A stretch of DNA of 64,000 bases, taken from positions 3,868,001-3,932,000 of the forward strand of contig NZ_CP162129.1 of assembly GCF_040834005.1 (NCBI RefSeq), read 5' to 3'. The stretch's first letter is position 1. Each line of letters opens with the position of its first letter. The DNA is from Paenibacillus sp. PL2-23 (GTDB lineage Bacteria; Bacillota; Bacilli; Paenibacillales; Paenibacillaceae). The position numbers and the translations under genes are program-made. Below are positions 16,637 through 25,534 of the stretch, piece by piece. Under the pieces are notes generated by a model that ran no database searches, had not been told where the DNA came from, and was given only the letters and a program-made list of their open reading frames with translations.

Positions 16637-16652
16637 AAGGAGGCTCGCGCCG

Positions 16653-17876
16653 ATGAAGCCGTCCACCCCGCTTGTCTTCGGCATTCTCGCTTCAAGCCAT
16701 GGGAAGCCAAGTGACGCCGTTTGGCTTCCGGAGCCGCGGCTTTGCCGCGAGCTCAGCTTAGCCTCGGTCGCAGCCGGCGTAGAGACGTATGTGTTCTCCG
16801 CCGCTGATTACAAGCCAGGGGCAAGCTCGATTCTTGGCTTGCAATACGTTGGCGGTGAATGGGTGCGCCGGCTCGTCCCGCTGCCCGATATTGTATACGA
16901 CCGCAGCTTCTACAGAAGCGCGGAAGCGCGCAGAGCCGCGGCTCACGCGCTGGCGAAGCTGAAGGAGCAGCGCCGCTTCCAGCTGCTGAACAGCAAGCTC
17001 CCCGGCAAGCTGAGCGTCCATCATGCTCTCGCCGGGGACGCGGCGCTGGCTCCCTATCTGCCGCGAACAGTCCTCTATTCGGAACGCGGACTGAGGGAGC
17101 TTCTCCATGCCGCCGGTGGAGATGGGCTTGTGCTCAAGCCCGCTGCCGGCATGCAAGGCCGCGGCATTGTGCGGATAATGCTCGGAGCTTGCGATGACAA
17201 GCCCGTGGCGAACGGTCGGACGAGGAGCAATCGTCCATTCCAGCAGACCTTTGCGGGAACAGCGGAGCTGACCCATTGGCTGCGGCGATTCATGGGACGA
17301 TCGGCATACCTGGTGCAGCCCTGTCTCCGGCTTCGCGACGGCTTCCATCGTCCATTCGACATTCGAGTGCTGATGCAGAAGGATGGCAGCGGGGAATGGA
17401 AGCTGACAGGCATGGCGGCCAGAAGAGGCGGCGAGGAATCCCTCACCTCCAATTTGCATGGCGGCGGCGAAGCGCTTCCAGCCCACACCCTCCTGACCGA
17501 GAACTTTGGCAAGCTCGAAGCCGAACGTTTAAGGAAGGAAATCCATACAATAAGTGGGCATACAGCGAAACGACTGGAGACCAGCTTCGGCAGATTCGGC
17601 GAGCTTGCCTTTGACTGCGGCATCGAGCCATCTGGCAAGCTATGGCTGCTGGAAGCCAACTCCAAGCCTGGCCGGGACGCGTTCCGCCAGATCGGAGATG
17701 AGACCGCTCAGAGACTGTCGATTCAACGTCCGCTTCGCTACGCCCGTTATATCATGCACCGTGCAGCGCCAACCTTTGTATCCGCTGAATTCGCATATGA
17801 CCTCGTACAGCCCGAGCGCCCGGTTGCTATAACCGCAGGGCAGAGGTCCTCAAACGTTCAGGAGGTTCATCGATGA
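16653..17876 (+). CDS. YheC/YheD family ATP-grasp protein, paralogue 2
   Basis: 407 residues, starting 16 bp after paralogue 1 with AAAGGAGG 9 nt before the ATG. It lacks the N-terminal beta-rich extension of paralogues 1 and 3 and begins directly with the pre-grasp domain (FGILASSHGKPSDAVW). Family landmarks are LPDIVYDRSF, LVLKPAAGMQGRGIVRI (ATP-binding loop), FDIRVLMQKDGSG and the C-terminal FDCGIEPSGKLWLLEANSKPG, which supplies the Asn/Glu metal ligands. About 40 residues beyond the conserved end (APTFVSAEFAYD...) are unlike the other copies. Its stop overlaps the start of paralogue 3 (ATGA), implying translational coupling. Confidence 0.88.
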   Translation: MKPSTPLVFGILASSHGKPSDAVWLPEPRLCRELSLASVAAGVETYVFSAADYKPGASSILGLQYVGGEWVRRLVPLPDIVYDRSFYRSAEARRAAAHALAKLKEQRRFQLLNSKLPGKLSVHHALAGDAALAPYLPRTVLYSERGLRELLHAAGGDGLVLKPAAGMQGRGIVRIMLGACDDKPVANGRTRSNRPFQQTFAGTAELTHWLRRFMGRSAYLVQPCLRLRDGFHRPFDIRVLMQKDGSGEWKLTGMAARRGGEESLTSNLHGGGEALPAHTLLTENFGKLEAERLRKEIHTISGHTAKRLETSFGRFGELAFDCGIEPSGKLWLLEANSKPGRDAFRQIGDETAQRLSIQRPLRYARYIMHRAAPTFVSAEFAYDLVQPERPVAITAGQRSSNVQEVHR

Positions 17877-19249
17877 GTTTGACAACTTGTAACGTCCACT
17901 TCTCCCAGCAGTCCGATAAAGTGGTTTATTTGTCCCGTTCGTTATACAAGCAATTCAAGCTGGCCGGCCAAAAATCGGTTCGCCTCAAGCTGGGCAATGT
18001 CGCCATTACGGCTCCAGTAAAGCTGCTGCGGCGAGCCGGCAATCATCTGTATTTGTCCGCTGGCGTCCGCAATATCATCAAGGTTCCAAAGTCAGGCCTC
18101 GTGCATCTGATGAGCACTGGCGAGAACGAGATCCAGCTGGGCCCACTCGTTGGCATTCTGACCGACAACATCCATTCGACAGAAAGCTACCCCTTCGGCT
18201 CCCGTTCAGGCTTCATCAAGGAAATCATTCGTACTGGGGCTCGCAAAGCCTATATTTTCGGATTTACGCCAAGCGATATCAATTGGCAGCAAGAGACGGT
18301 CAACGGCTATTTCCTCAACCCCCAGGGTGGATGGTACCGCAAGATCGTGCCGCTTCCCGACGTTGTCTACAATCGCCTGCCCAACCGGAAGGCGGAGACG
18401 ATGCCCTATATCAGCTCCGTCAGGGAACGGTTCGTCAAGCGCAAGATTCCGCTGTTCAACTGGAGCTTCCTGAACAAGGCGGATGTCTACAAGCTGCTCG
18501 ACAACGACCCCGAGGCGCTTGCCCATCTCCCGGAATCCGTCTCCAATCCGCCAGCAGCCAAGATCAAGGAGATGCTGGAGAAATATCAGTTTGTTTACTT
18601 CAAGCCGGGGGGCGGCAGCCTGGGCGTCGGCATCTATAGACTGACGTATCATCCCGTCCGGGGATATTTTGTCAGGTACCGCAGAGGCTCCCAGAATGTG
18701 CTGGTTCGTTATTCAAGCTTCAACTCCATGATGAGAATGCTTCAGGCAAGGCTAGGCAGCCGTATCAGCCAATACGTTGCCCAGCAGGGTATCCGCTTGG
18801 TCGAGATCGACAAGTGCCAGCTCGACTTCCGCTTCCACATGCACAAGAACGGCCACAACCAATGGGTGCCTGCCGGGATCGGAGCCAAGAAGGCAGGACG
18901 CGGCAGCGTAACGACACATGTCAAGAACGGCGGCTCGCTCATGACGCCGGACCAGGCGCTGGGCCGAACGTTCGGCAGTGACGCGCACGCCATTCTGGAG
19001 AAAGCGAAGCGGGTAGCCGTGAAGCTGTCCGAGGCGATCGAGCGCAACTACCCTCATCGGCTGGGCGAGCTTGGACTTGACATCGGTATCGATAAATCCG
19101 GCGACGTATGGATGTTCGAAGCGAACGCCAAACCCGGACGCTCCATCTTCAAGCATCCCGCTCTGCGTTCGGAAGGGAAGGCTTCCGTCTCTTATCTATT
19201 CGATCATTGTCTGTATTTGAGCCGGTTCCAGGGAGGAAACGCTCAATGA
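17873..19249 (+). CDS. YheC/YheD family ATP-grasp protein, paralogue 3
   Basis: 458 residues with the same two-part layout as paralogue 1: an N-terminal region (SRSLYKQFKLAGQKSVRLKLG, a beta-rich segment recalling AbrB/double-psi folds) and an ATP-grasp domain starting at GPLVGILTDN. Landmarks are LPDVVYNRLPNRK, VYFKPGGGSLGVGIYRL, DFRFHMHKNGHNQWVPAGIGAKK and LGLDIGIDKSGDVWMFEANAKPG. AGGAGG lies 7 nt before the ATG, which overlaps the previous stop. The next gene overlaps its own stop codon (ATGA). Expected in the mother cell at the forming spore surface, by family knowledge only. Confidence 0.88.
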   Translation: MSLTTCNVHFSQQSDKVVYLSRSLYKQFKLAGQKSVRLKLGNVAITAPVKLLRRAGNHLYLSAGVRNIIKVPKSGLVHLMSTGENEIQLGPLVGILTDNIHSTESYPFGSRSGFIKEIIRTGARKAYIFGFTPSDINWQQETVNGYFLNPQGGWYRKIVPLPDVVYNRLPNRKAETMPYISSVRERFVKRKIPLFNWSFLNKADVYKLLDNDPEALAHLPESVSNPPAAKIKEMLEKYQFVYFKPGGGSLGVGIYRLTYHPVRGYFVRYRRGSQNVLVRYSSFNSMMRMLQARLGSRISQYVAQQGIRLVEIDKCQLDFRFHMHKNGHNQWVPAGIGAKKAGRGSVTTHVKNGGSLMTPDQALGRTFGSDAHAILEKAKRVAVKLSEAIERNYPHRLGELGLDIGIDKSGDVWMFEANAKPGRSIFKHPALRSEGKASVSYLFDHCLYLSRFQGGNAQ

Positions 19250-20400
19250 ATGAGCCTGTTCAAGAAATTAAGCAGCTCAAGGAGCCGACGAAGAAGCCAA
19301 CCATTCTCGCCATACTCACAACCGACGATCCGAACGGCGACTTTCGCGGCAACCGCCATAACTTTGCCGATCTGATTCGCACCGGTCAATCCATGGGCTT
19401 TCTAGTGTATGTGCTAACCGCAGGCAACTTGCTGTTCCGCCGCAAAATGCTGCGCGGGTACGTGTACCACACAGAATCAAAAAAGTGGCAGAAGCAGCTC
19501 ATGCCATTTCCAGATATTATTTATAACCGCATTCCGCACCGCGAGGACGAGATGCAGCCATTCGTCAGGCAGAAGATTCAAGCCTGTCGCAAGCATACAC
19601 GCGTCATGCTGTTTAATCCGTCCTTCTTCAATAAATGGGACCTGTTCGAATGGCTGCGCAGATCAAGAACGACTCAGCCTTATATCCCCACAACCAGACG
19701 GCTGATGAGCGTCAGCAGCCTGGGCAGGCTGATCCGCAAGCATCCGTACCTCTACTTGAAGCCCGTCAGCGGCAAGGCCGGCAAAGGCATCATGACCGTA
19801 CGGCTGCATGGCGGCAAAAGCTTGCCGTATCGCTTGAAGATTCAAGAGAACCGGAGCAGCTCCACCTATAATTGCTCCACGCTGGAGAAGCTGTGGGCGC
19901 GCATTCAGAAGGAAAGCGGCGGCGAAGCCTATATTGCCCAGCAGGGCATTCCGCTGGCCTCCTATAACGAGAGACGGTTCGATCTGCGCGCGCTTGTGCA
20001 GAAGAACCGGAGAGGGCTCTGGGAACTGACAGGTCTGGGGGCCAGAATGGCCGGAGCGTCCAGCATTACGACCCATGTGCCTCGCGGAGGCAAGATCGAG
20101 GATCCCGAGAAGCTGCTTACGTATTCCTTCGGCGCCGAGCAGGCTCATAAGCTGCTGCAGAAAACCTCGTCGGCTGTGCTGCTGATCGCCAAGCAGATTG
20201 AACGAGCCTCGCGCCAGCGGCTAGGTGAAATGTCGATGGATCTTGGCGTAGACGATAACGGGAATATATGGTTCTTCGAAGCCAACTCCAAGCCTATGAA
20301 ATTCGATGAACCGCATATCCGCCAGAAATCGCTGGAGCGAATATTCCATTATGGGTCGTATCTCGCCCGCAAAAAAAAGAAAAAAGCAGGAGGCGTCTGA
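19246..20400 (+). CDS. YheC/YheD family ATP-grasp protein, paralogue 4
   Basis: 384 residues from the ATG at 19246, which overlaps the stop of paralogue 3 and has GGGAGG 8-9 nt upstream. The frame is open further upstream inside paralogue 3, but that is a shadow. It has no N-terminal beta-rich domain. Landmarks are ILAILTTDDPNGDFRGN, FPDIIYNRIPHRED, LYLKPVSGKAGKGIMTV, FDLRALVQKNRRGLWEL, LGARMAGASSITTHVPRGG and MSMDLGVDDNGNIWFFEANSKPM. The C-terminus is very basic (ARKKKKKAGGV). The GNAT gene begins 1 bp after its stop. Confidence 0.88.
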   Translation: MNEPVQEIKQLKEPTKKPTILAILTTDDPNGDFRGNRHNFADLIRTGQSMGFLVYVLTAGNLLFRRKMLRGYVYHTESKKWQKQLMPFPDIIYNRIPHREDEMQPFVRQKIQACRKHTRVMLFNPSFFNKWDLFEWLRRSRTTQPYIPTTRRLMSVSSLGRLIRKHPYLYLKPVSGKAGKGIMTVRLHGGKSLPYRLKIQENRSSSTYNCSTLEKLWARIQKESGGEAYIAQQGIPLASYNERRFDLRALVQKNRRGLWELTGLGARMAGASSITTHVPRGGKIEDPEKLLTYSFGAEQAHKLLQKTSSAVLLIAKQIERASRQRLGEMSMDLGVDDNGNIWFFEANSKPMKFDEPHIRQKSLERIFHYGSYLARKKKKKAGGV

Positions 20401-20401
20401 C

Positions 20402-20899
20402 ATGGAGCTGCTGCGGCTGACACCTGATAGTTGGATAAAAGAGAAGCGAAGACTGCTCGGATTTATTATTCGGTTCGGAGAGAAGCGCATTACGATCGCC
20501 GCTCTCCACGCGCTTCGCAGCCTGGACCCCGCCTGGCTGACGCCGGATGAGGACGGACTTTCCAAAGCGGTTGTCATCGTCGCCAAGCAGCACGGTCGGG
20601 TTGCGGGAATCGGCTTCGCCGCGGACGGGGGGGACGGGGGCTGCCTCCTCGTCGTCCACCCCTCCGCGCGCAGGAGCGGCGCTGGGAGCCGGCTGATGAG
20701 GGCGATGATGCACGCGCTGGGGCATCTGGCCTGCCATGTTGCGGCCGATAATATTCCTAGCATGGCGCTTTGCTTCGCCTTGGGTATGAAAGCCGTGTCG
20801 ATTCACAAGGGGCCCACCGGCAAATCGACGCTTCGGTTCGAAGGAGGATTACAGCATGACACAGCCCGTCCTGGGCATATTGACGCTATATCTCAATGA
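20402..20899 (+). CDS. GNAT family N-acetyltransferase within the ATP-grasp operon
   Basis: 165 residues from ATG 20402, with GGAGG 8-9 nt upstream. The frame extends upstream into paralogue 4 without a start of its own. The acetyl-CoA-binding motif is visible as ARRSGAGSRLMRAMM (about residues 98-112), followed by a beta-bulge region (CHVAADNIPSMALCFALGMK) typical of GNAT folds. It would transfer an acetyl group to an amine on a small molecule or protein; no substrate can be read from sequence. It sits between ATP-grasp paralogues 4 and 5 and overlaps the latter by 44 bp, so it belongs to the same pathway. Confidence 0.82.
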   Translation: MELLRLTPDSWIKEKRRLLGFIIRFGEKRITIAALHALRSLDPAWLTPDEDGLSKAVVIVAKQHGRVAGIGFAADGGDGGCLLVVHPSARRSGAGSRLMRAMMHALGHLACHVAADNIPSMALCFALGMKAVSIHKGPTGKSTLRFEGGLQHDTARPGHIDAISQ

Positions 20900-21998
20900 C
20901 GCCGGTGTTCTTGAGGAGAGAGACTACTACCGCAAGATGACGGTCGAGGGCCGCAAGCTTGGCCTACACATCATCGTCTTCACGCCTCAGGATGTGCATG
21001 ACAAAACCAATCTCGTCCGCGCCCAATATTACGATCCCGAATCCAAGCTTTGGCGCCGCAAGTGGACCAAATTCCCCGATATGATCTTCGACCGCTGCCG
21101 CATCCAGCGCTCTGCAAGATTCAATCAGCTGCTCAAATTCAGGAGCAAATACGCGGGACGCGTATTCCTGAACCGTCCGCTTCGCAACAAATGGGCGATC
21201 CACTCCATCTTGTCGAAGGACAGCCGATTCAAAGTGTATTTGCCCAAAACCCGCTATCTCGACAGCCTTCAGGACGTGCATGATATGCTCAAGGCCCACA
21301 CCCTGCTCTACCTCAAGCCCATTAATGGCACAGGCGGGCGCGGTATTCTACGCATCGAACGAACCAAAAGCGGTATGCTGCTCGTGCAGGGCAGGGACCC
21401 CAATCGCCGAATCGTAGAGCCCGTCCGGATGAATGCGTCGCGGCTGAACGGCTACCTGGCGGACTGGAACCTGAAGGATTCGCAATACATCGTGCAGCAG
21501 GGCATTCAGCTCAAGCTTGCAAGCGGGCGCGTGCACGATTATCGGCTGCTCGTCCAGAAGGACGGAACGGGCGAGTGGACCGTCACCGGCTGCGCCGGCC
21601 GTATCGGCGCATTCGGCAGCATTACGGCCAATCTTCATGGCGGCGGCAAAGCGGTCAAGATGGATCAGCTGCTGCGGGTATGGATCAAGGATGAGGAGCG
21701 TATCGCACGCGTCAAGGAGGAGGTCGAGCGGTTCGGCATCGGCGTAGCCCAATATTTGGAGCTGTGCTATGACGCTTTGTGCGAGCTCGCAATCGACATC
21801 GCCATTGACCGGAACGGCCGAATCTGGATGATAGAGGTGAATCCGAAGCCGGCCCGGGAAGTGTTCATTCGCGCGGGAGAGAAGGACGTCTACCACAAGG
21901 CGATCGTGAAGCCGCTGGAATACGCGTTATGGAAGTACAAACGGATCAAGCTGGCCAAAAACAAACGATCTGAAGAGGAAGAACAGACCGGGCGATAA
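20856..21998 (+). CDS. YheC/YheD family ATP-grasp protein, paralogue 5
   Basis: 380 residues, start chosen at the ATG with GGAGG 7-8 nt upstream inside the GNAT gene. It begins LGILTLYLNDAGVLEERDYY without the extra N-terminal domain. Landmarks are FPDMIFDRCRIQ, LYLKPINGTGGRGILRIE (ATP loop), DYRLLVQKDGTGEWTVTG and LAIDIAIDRNGRIWMIEVNPKPA. Pro replaces Ser at the usual NSKP position. The basic C-terminus (YKRIKLAKNKRSEEEEQ) overlaps the terminator hairpin that ends the operon. As with the other copies, the enzymatic substrate is unknown. Confidence 0.88.
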   Translation: MTQPVLGILTLYLNDAGVLEERDYYRKMTVEGRKLGLHIIVFTPQDVHDKTNLVRAQYYDPESKLWRRKWTKFPDMIFDRCRIQRSARFNQLLKFRSKYAGRVFLNRPLRNKWAIHSILSKDSRFKVYLPKTRYLDSLQDVHDMLKAHTLLYLKPINGTGGRGILRIERTKSGMLLVQGRDPNRRIVEPVRMNASRLNGYLADWNLKDSQYIVQQGIQLKLASGRVHDYRLLVQKDGTGEWTVTGCAGRIGAFGSITANLHGGGKAVKMDQLLRVWIKDEERIARVKEEVERFGIGVAQYLELCYDALCELAIDIAIDRNGRIWMIEVNPKPAREVFIRAGEKDVYHKAIVKPLEYALWKYKRIKLAKNKRSEEEEQTGR

Positions 21999-22015
21999 TA
22001 CCGCCCGGTCTGTTC
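21981..22015 (+). terminator. Intrinsic terminator of the ATP-grasp operon
   Basis: GAACAGACCGGGCG (21981-21994) pairs perfectly with CGCCCGGTCTGTTC (22002-22015). The left arm lies within the last codons of the operon. It can also serve the convergent HAD gene. Confidence 0.8.
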
Positions 22016-22043
22016 GTTCTACATATGTCTTCGTTCTGAGCGC

Positions 22044-22715
22044 CTAAACACGAGGCAGCAGCTCGCGGAAGTCGGCAATCCTCTCGTCCGCATCCTCCAG
22101 CTCGGAGGCTCGGCCATACTTGGCGTAAGCGCAGCCGATTGTCCGAAGTCCATTGCCTCGCCCCGCCTCCACATCGGAGGAGCGGTCTCCCACCATCCAT
22201 ACGGTGTGACCGGCCAGCTCATGATCGGCAAGCAGCCGGGCCACCAGCTCCACCTTGCTGGAGGTGCGGTATTGTCCCGCGCTGTAGATGCCGTCGAACA
22301 GGTCTGCGATGCCCTGATGCTCCGCGACACCCTTGACGTATGCCTCAAGGCCATTGCTGGCCACATACAGCCTGGCCCCGTCCTCCTTCAGCTTGCGCAG
22401 CGTATCCGCCACATGGGGATACAGCCGTCCTTCCCCCGCAGCGAGGCCCTCCAGCTCATACTGGAGCAGAAGCTCGTCGGCTCTCTTGCGGGCTTCCATG
22501 CTGGCATCCGGCATCACCTTCCGCCACAGATCATCCAGCAGCATCCCGAGACAGCCAAGGAGACGCTCAACAGGAGGCGTGTCCTGCATGTACAGCCCTT
22601 CCTCCCTCAGCGTCCGGAACACTCTCTGGTGCACGGACACAAGCAGCGTATCCGTCTCGAACAGCGTGCCGTCCATATCGAATATTAGCGCATCTGGGCG
22701 CCGTTCCGTTGTCAT
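22044..22715 (-). CDS. HAD-superfamily phosphatase
   Basis: 223 residues from the ATG at 22715. Motif I DMDGTLFETD (about residues 14-23) has both catalytic aspartates, motif II is YVASNG (Ser, about 114), motif III includes the Lys of SSKVEL, and motif IV is VWMVGDRSSDVEAGRGNG. An alpha-helical cap between motifs I and II makes it a subfamily I, PGP/beta-phosphoglucomutase-like hydrolase. It probably dephosphorylates a small phosphometabolite, substrate unknown. An open extension to 22796 exists but lacks a convincing SD; GGGAAGGG precedes the chosen ATG by about 11 nt. It converges on the ATP-grasp operon. Confidence 0.85.
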   Translation of the reverse strand: MTTERRPDALIFDMDGTLFETDTLLVSVHQRVFRTLREEGLYMQDTPPVERLLGCLGMLLDDLWRKVMPDASMEARKRADELLLQYELEGLAAGEGRLYPHVADTLRKLKEDGARLYVASNGLEAYVKGVAEHQGIADLFDGIYSAGQYRTSSKVELVARLLADHELAGHTVWMVGDRSSDVEAGRGNGLRTIGCAYAKYGRASELEDADERIADFRELLPRV

Positions 22716-22869
22716 GATAACGCCATCCCTTCCCGAATATGCTCCCATCATAACGAAAGCCCCACTCGTCCCGCAACTATGAATCGGAGGATTCAAATGC
22801 GGACAACAGGTATATACATGTAATAAGACACTTATAGGTAAAGCTAAAGAATAGAAAGCAGGTGGTTGT

Positions 22870-23529
22870 ATGAATCATGTATATCGTATCCTCAATACGC
22901 TGGGTCTCGCGCTTGTGCTTGTGATGAACGGGCTGGCGAACTCCCTTCCGCTGAACGGCCAGACGACGGGCGAGCTGTCGGCCAAATATCCCGTAATGAT
23001 AACGCCCGCTCCATACGCCTTCTCGATCTGGCTCTTGATCTATGCTCTGCTGACGCTGTTCGTCATCTATCAATGGCTGCCCTCGCAGTGGAACAATCCC
23101 GTCATTCGGGCTGTTAATCCATGGTTTGTGATTAGCTGCCTGCTCAACGCATCCTGGATCGTGCTCTGGCATTACGAATATATCGCCGCCAGCGTGTTCG
23201 TCATGTTCGCTCTGCTGCTCACACTTATTGCGATTTATCTGGGAGTCAGAAATCCCTCGCTCCAGCCAAGCGCCCGCGACAAGCTGCTGGTGCGCCTGCC
23301 CTTCTCCATCTATCTAGGCTGGATCAGCGTCGCCTCCATTGTCAACGTCGCAGTTGCCCTATATGATGCCGGATGGCAAGGCTTCGGCTTGTCCGAGACG
23401 ACATGGACGCTAATCATGATCGGCTTCGCCATTGCTCTTGCCATGCATATGGCCATCAAGTACCGGGACGTCGCGTTTGTGCTCACTATTCTGTGGGCCT
23501 TGATCGCAATTGCCGTTGCCAACTATTGA
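22870..23529 (+). CDS. TspO/MBR family membrane protein
   Basis: 219 residues with about seven hydrophobic stretches: LNTLGLALVLVMNGLANSL, YAFSIWLLIYALLTLFVIY, NPWFVISCLLNASWIVLW, ASVFVMFALLLTLIAIYLGV, LPFSIYLGWISVASIVNVAVAL, TWTLIMIGFAIALAMHMAI and VAFVLTILWALIAIAVAN. The AFSIW, LNASW and IYLGWIS motifs are the tryptophan-rich signature of the TspO/MBR superfamily, with two helices more than the classic five. Family members bind tetrapyrroles or act as stress sensors, but the function of this longer Bacillales subfamily is unclear. AGGTGG lies 5 nt before the ATG. Confidence 0.88.
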   Translation: MNHVYRILNTLGLALVLVMNGLANSLPLNGQTTGELSAKYPVMITPAPYAFSIWLLIYALLTLFVIYQWLPSQWNNPVIRAVNPWFVISCLLNASWIVLWHYEYIAASVFVMFALLLTLIAIYLGVRNPSLQPSARDKLLVRLPFSIYLGWISVASIVNVAVALYDAGWQGFGLSETTWTLIMIGFAIALAMHMAIKYRDVAFVLTILWALIAIAVANY

Positions 23530-23658
23530 TTATATAAAGCGGTTATGGCAAACTGTTGGTTGCAAGCTTCAACAGCTGCCGCGCCGCGCTTCAGTGAATC
23601 GGTACCGCAGCCGTTGATGCATTGGTCTCAAGTCGAGAAAGGACGTGACGGTTCGGTA

Positions 23659-24453
23659 ATGATATGGCTGCTACGTGCCATGACGGAGCTCAGCTCCCGC
23701 AAATGGATTTCCCGCATGACCGGCAGGTTCGCACAATCCGGCCCCAGCCGGCACATGATCCCGCGCTTCGCCAAGCTGTACGGTATCGCTATAGATGAAG
23801 CGGAGAAGCACCCCCATGAGTACAGGAGCTTAAATGAATTTTTTACCAGAAGATTAAAACCAGGCATGCGCACGATTGACTCCGGAGCGTCGTCGGTGGC
23901 CAGCCCCGTGGACGCTGTTATTACGGGAATTGGGGAGATCAGCTCAGGAACGCTGCTGAATGTCAAAGGCCAGGATTATACGCTTGAAGAGCTGCTAGGG
24001 GGCTCGCCCAGGGGTGAGGTCTACAAGCACGGATTTTATATGGTATTGTACTTAAGTCCAACGGATTATCATCGCATCCACACTCCTGTCACCGGACATG
24101 TCGTAGAGCGCAAGCATTGGCCAGGCAAGGTATACCCTGTCAACGAGTTCGGCCTTCGGCATATGAAGCGCGTGCTTAGCCGGAATGAGCGCCTGATTAC
24201 ATACATCCGGCATAAAAGCGGCGAAGCGGCGGTCGTCAAGGTTGGCGCCATGAACGTCAGCAGCATTCAATATGTGCTTCCGCTGCGGGAGCATGTGAAT
24301 AAGGGTGACGAGCTTGCGTATTTCGAGTTCGGCTCCACCGTTGTGCTGCTGCTGGAGAACCGCACCTTTGCGCCTAGACCCGACTTGCGCCTCGGCTCCA
24401 GAGTACGAATGGGCGAGTCGCTTGGCGAGCTGATTGGGCAATCCCAGCACTAG
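23659..24453 (+). CDS. psd: Phosphatidylserine decarboxylase
   Basis: Makes phosphatidylethanolamine by decarboxylating phosphatidylserine at the membrane. 264 residues from ATG 23659, which gives an N-terminus aligned with the Bacillus enzyme; the frame is open to 23545 but without a convincing SD. Family motifs are EYRSLNEFFTRRLKPG, ASPVDA, GFYMVLYLSPTDYHRIHTPVTG (His in the catalytic region), the NSKP-like loop and FEFGSTVVLLLEN near the C-terminus. The Gly-Ser bond there is the self-cleavage site that generates the pyruvoyl cofactor. It is about 16 codons after the TspO gene and ends in a shared terminator. Confidence 0.92.
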   Translation: MIWLLRAMTELSSRKWISRMTGRFAQSGPSRHMIPRFAKLYGIAIDEAEKHPHEYRSLNEFFTRRLKPGMRTIDSGASSVASPVDAVITGIGEISSGTLLNVKGQDYTLEELLGGSPRGEVYKHGFYMVLYLSPTDYHRIHTPVTGHVVERKHWPGKVYPVNEFGLRHMKRVLSRNERLITYIRHKSGEAAVVKVGAMNVSSIQYVLPLREHVNKGDELAYFEFGSTVVLLLENRTFAPRPDLRLGSRVRMGESLGELIGQSQH

Positions 24454-24454
24454 C

Positions 24455-24515
24455 GAAAAAAAAAGACTGTCCGAGCTCATCCCCGACGCGGGACGACATT
24501 TCGGCCAGTCTTTTT
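24455..24515. terminator. Bidirectional terminator between psd and the AraC gene
   Basis: A8-9GACTG at 24456-24469 pairs with CAGTCTTTTT at 24506-24515 around a GC-rich loop. There is a T-run in both directions, and the two genes converge on it. Confidence 0.8.
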
Positions 24516-24523
24516 GGCGTATG

Positions 24524-25309
24524 CTAACGTATTTCGGACGGGCTTCTTCCCGTATATTGCTTGAACTGCCGGCTGAAAAAAAATATATCCCGGTAGCCGA
24601 GCGCGTCAGCCACCTCCGTTACGTTCATTCCCGCATGCATCAGCAGATGCTGCGCTCGCTCGATTCGGGTTCGGATCATATAGGTCTGAACGGACATCCC
24701 GATCAGCTCCTTGAACTTCATGGAGAAATAACGGGGCGAGAGCTGCGCTCGCGTAGCCAGATCCTCAACGCGATGGGCGATGCCTGGATTTTGCCGAATA
24801 AAGTTGGCAATCTCATGGATCGCTTCCGTCAGCTGATTGCTGCCCTTTCGCTCCACCGGCGTCTGATTATCCGCGCGCAGCAGCTGAATCAGCAGCGCCT
24901 TCAGCACAAGCCGCGCCTCTTCCTCCGCCGCATAGGTCTGCACCAGGAACAGACGGACGTATCTGGACAGCATATATTCGAAATCAACGGTATCGTCCAG
25001 CTGTCTGTATCGATCCGGCACCTGCTCAACGGCTTCGTCCACGCCAAAATGAATATACGTCAGCACAAGCGGCTTCTGCGGATTATGGGTGGCGCTTGTG
25101 TAGTCGCCGGGGCGGAACAGAAAGCAGCTGCCCTTGCCTACCTGATAATGAACACCGTTCACCTCAACCTCTCCTTCGCCGCTCCATACGTAGAACAGAT
25201 CGAAGTTGGCCATGGGCTTCTCCCGCCTGGCCCATCTCCAGCCCGGCTCGCATACAATCTTGGCGAAAGCGGGCAGCAGAATGAAGGAATTCGGCGATAC
25301 ATGAAGCAT
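24524..25309 (-). CDS. AraC family transcriptional regulator
   Basis: 261 residues. The N-terminal cupin-like ligand domain spans about 1-140 (GEGEVEVNGVHYQVGKGSCFLFRPGDY). The C-terminal pair of HTH motifs spans about 165-261 (VEDLATRAQLSPRYFSMKFKELIGMSVQTYM and NVTEVADALGYRDIFFFSRQFKQYTGRSPSEIR), the AraC/XylS signature. GGGGGGG precedes the ATG. It is divergent from an aminotransferase gene 225 bp away, with a palindrome in between, so regulation of the aminotransferase and of itself is plausible. The effector, possibly a sugar or amino acid, cannot be told from sequence. Confidence 0.9.
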   Translation of the reverse strand: MLHVSPNSFILLPAFAKIVCEPGWRWARREKPMANFDLFYVWSGEGEVEVNGVHYQVGKGSCFLFRPGDYTSATHNPQKPLVLTYIHFGVDEAVEQVPDRYRQLDDTVDFEYMLSRYVRLFLVQTYAAEEEARLVLKALLIQLLRADNQTPVERKGSNQLTEAIHEIANFIRQNPGIAHRVEDLATRAQLSPRYFSMKFKELIGMSVQTYMIRTRIERAQHLLMHAGMNVTEVADALGYRDIFFFSRQFKQYTGRSPSEIR

Positions 25310-25441
25310 ATTAACGCCCCCCCTTGCAACATGCGGCAGCGTTCGTCATATGCTGACAAAGCCGCTGTTCTCATCTTATAATAGCGCCAGTCCGCAAGCA
25401 ACAGGGATTGTCCGCATATCAGCAACAATTGACCAAAAAAA

Positions 25442-25485
25442 ATTCTCATACGAGAATGGTTTGCAGGGGCTAGAAATGATATAAT
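25442..25485 (+). promoter_or_regulatory. Extended -10 promoter with palindromic operator before the aminotransferase
   Basis: TGATATAAT (25477-25485) is an extended -10 element 50 nt before the aminotransferase start, with no good -35. ATTCTC-ATAC-GAGAAT (25442-25457), a perfect inverted repeat, lies at about -50, where an activator could bind. Confidence 0.5.
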
Positions 25486-25534
25486 ATCACGAACATATGC
25501 CGTATTTTAAAGAAATGATTTTCGGAAGGATGGA

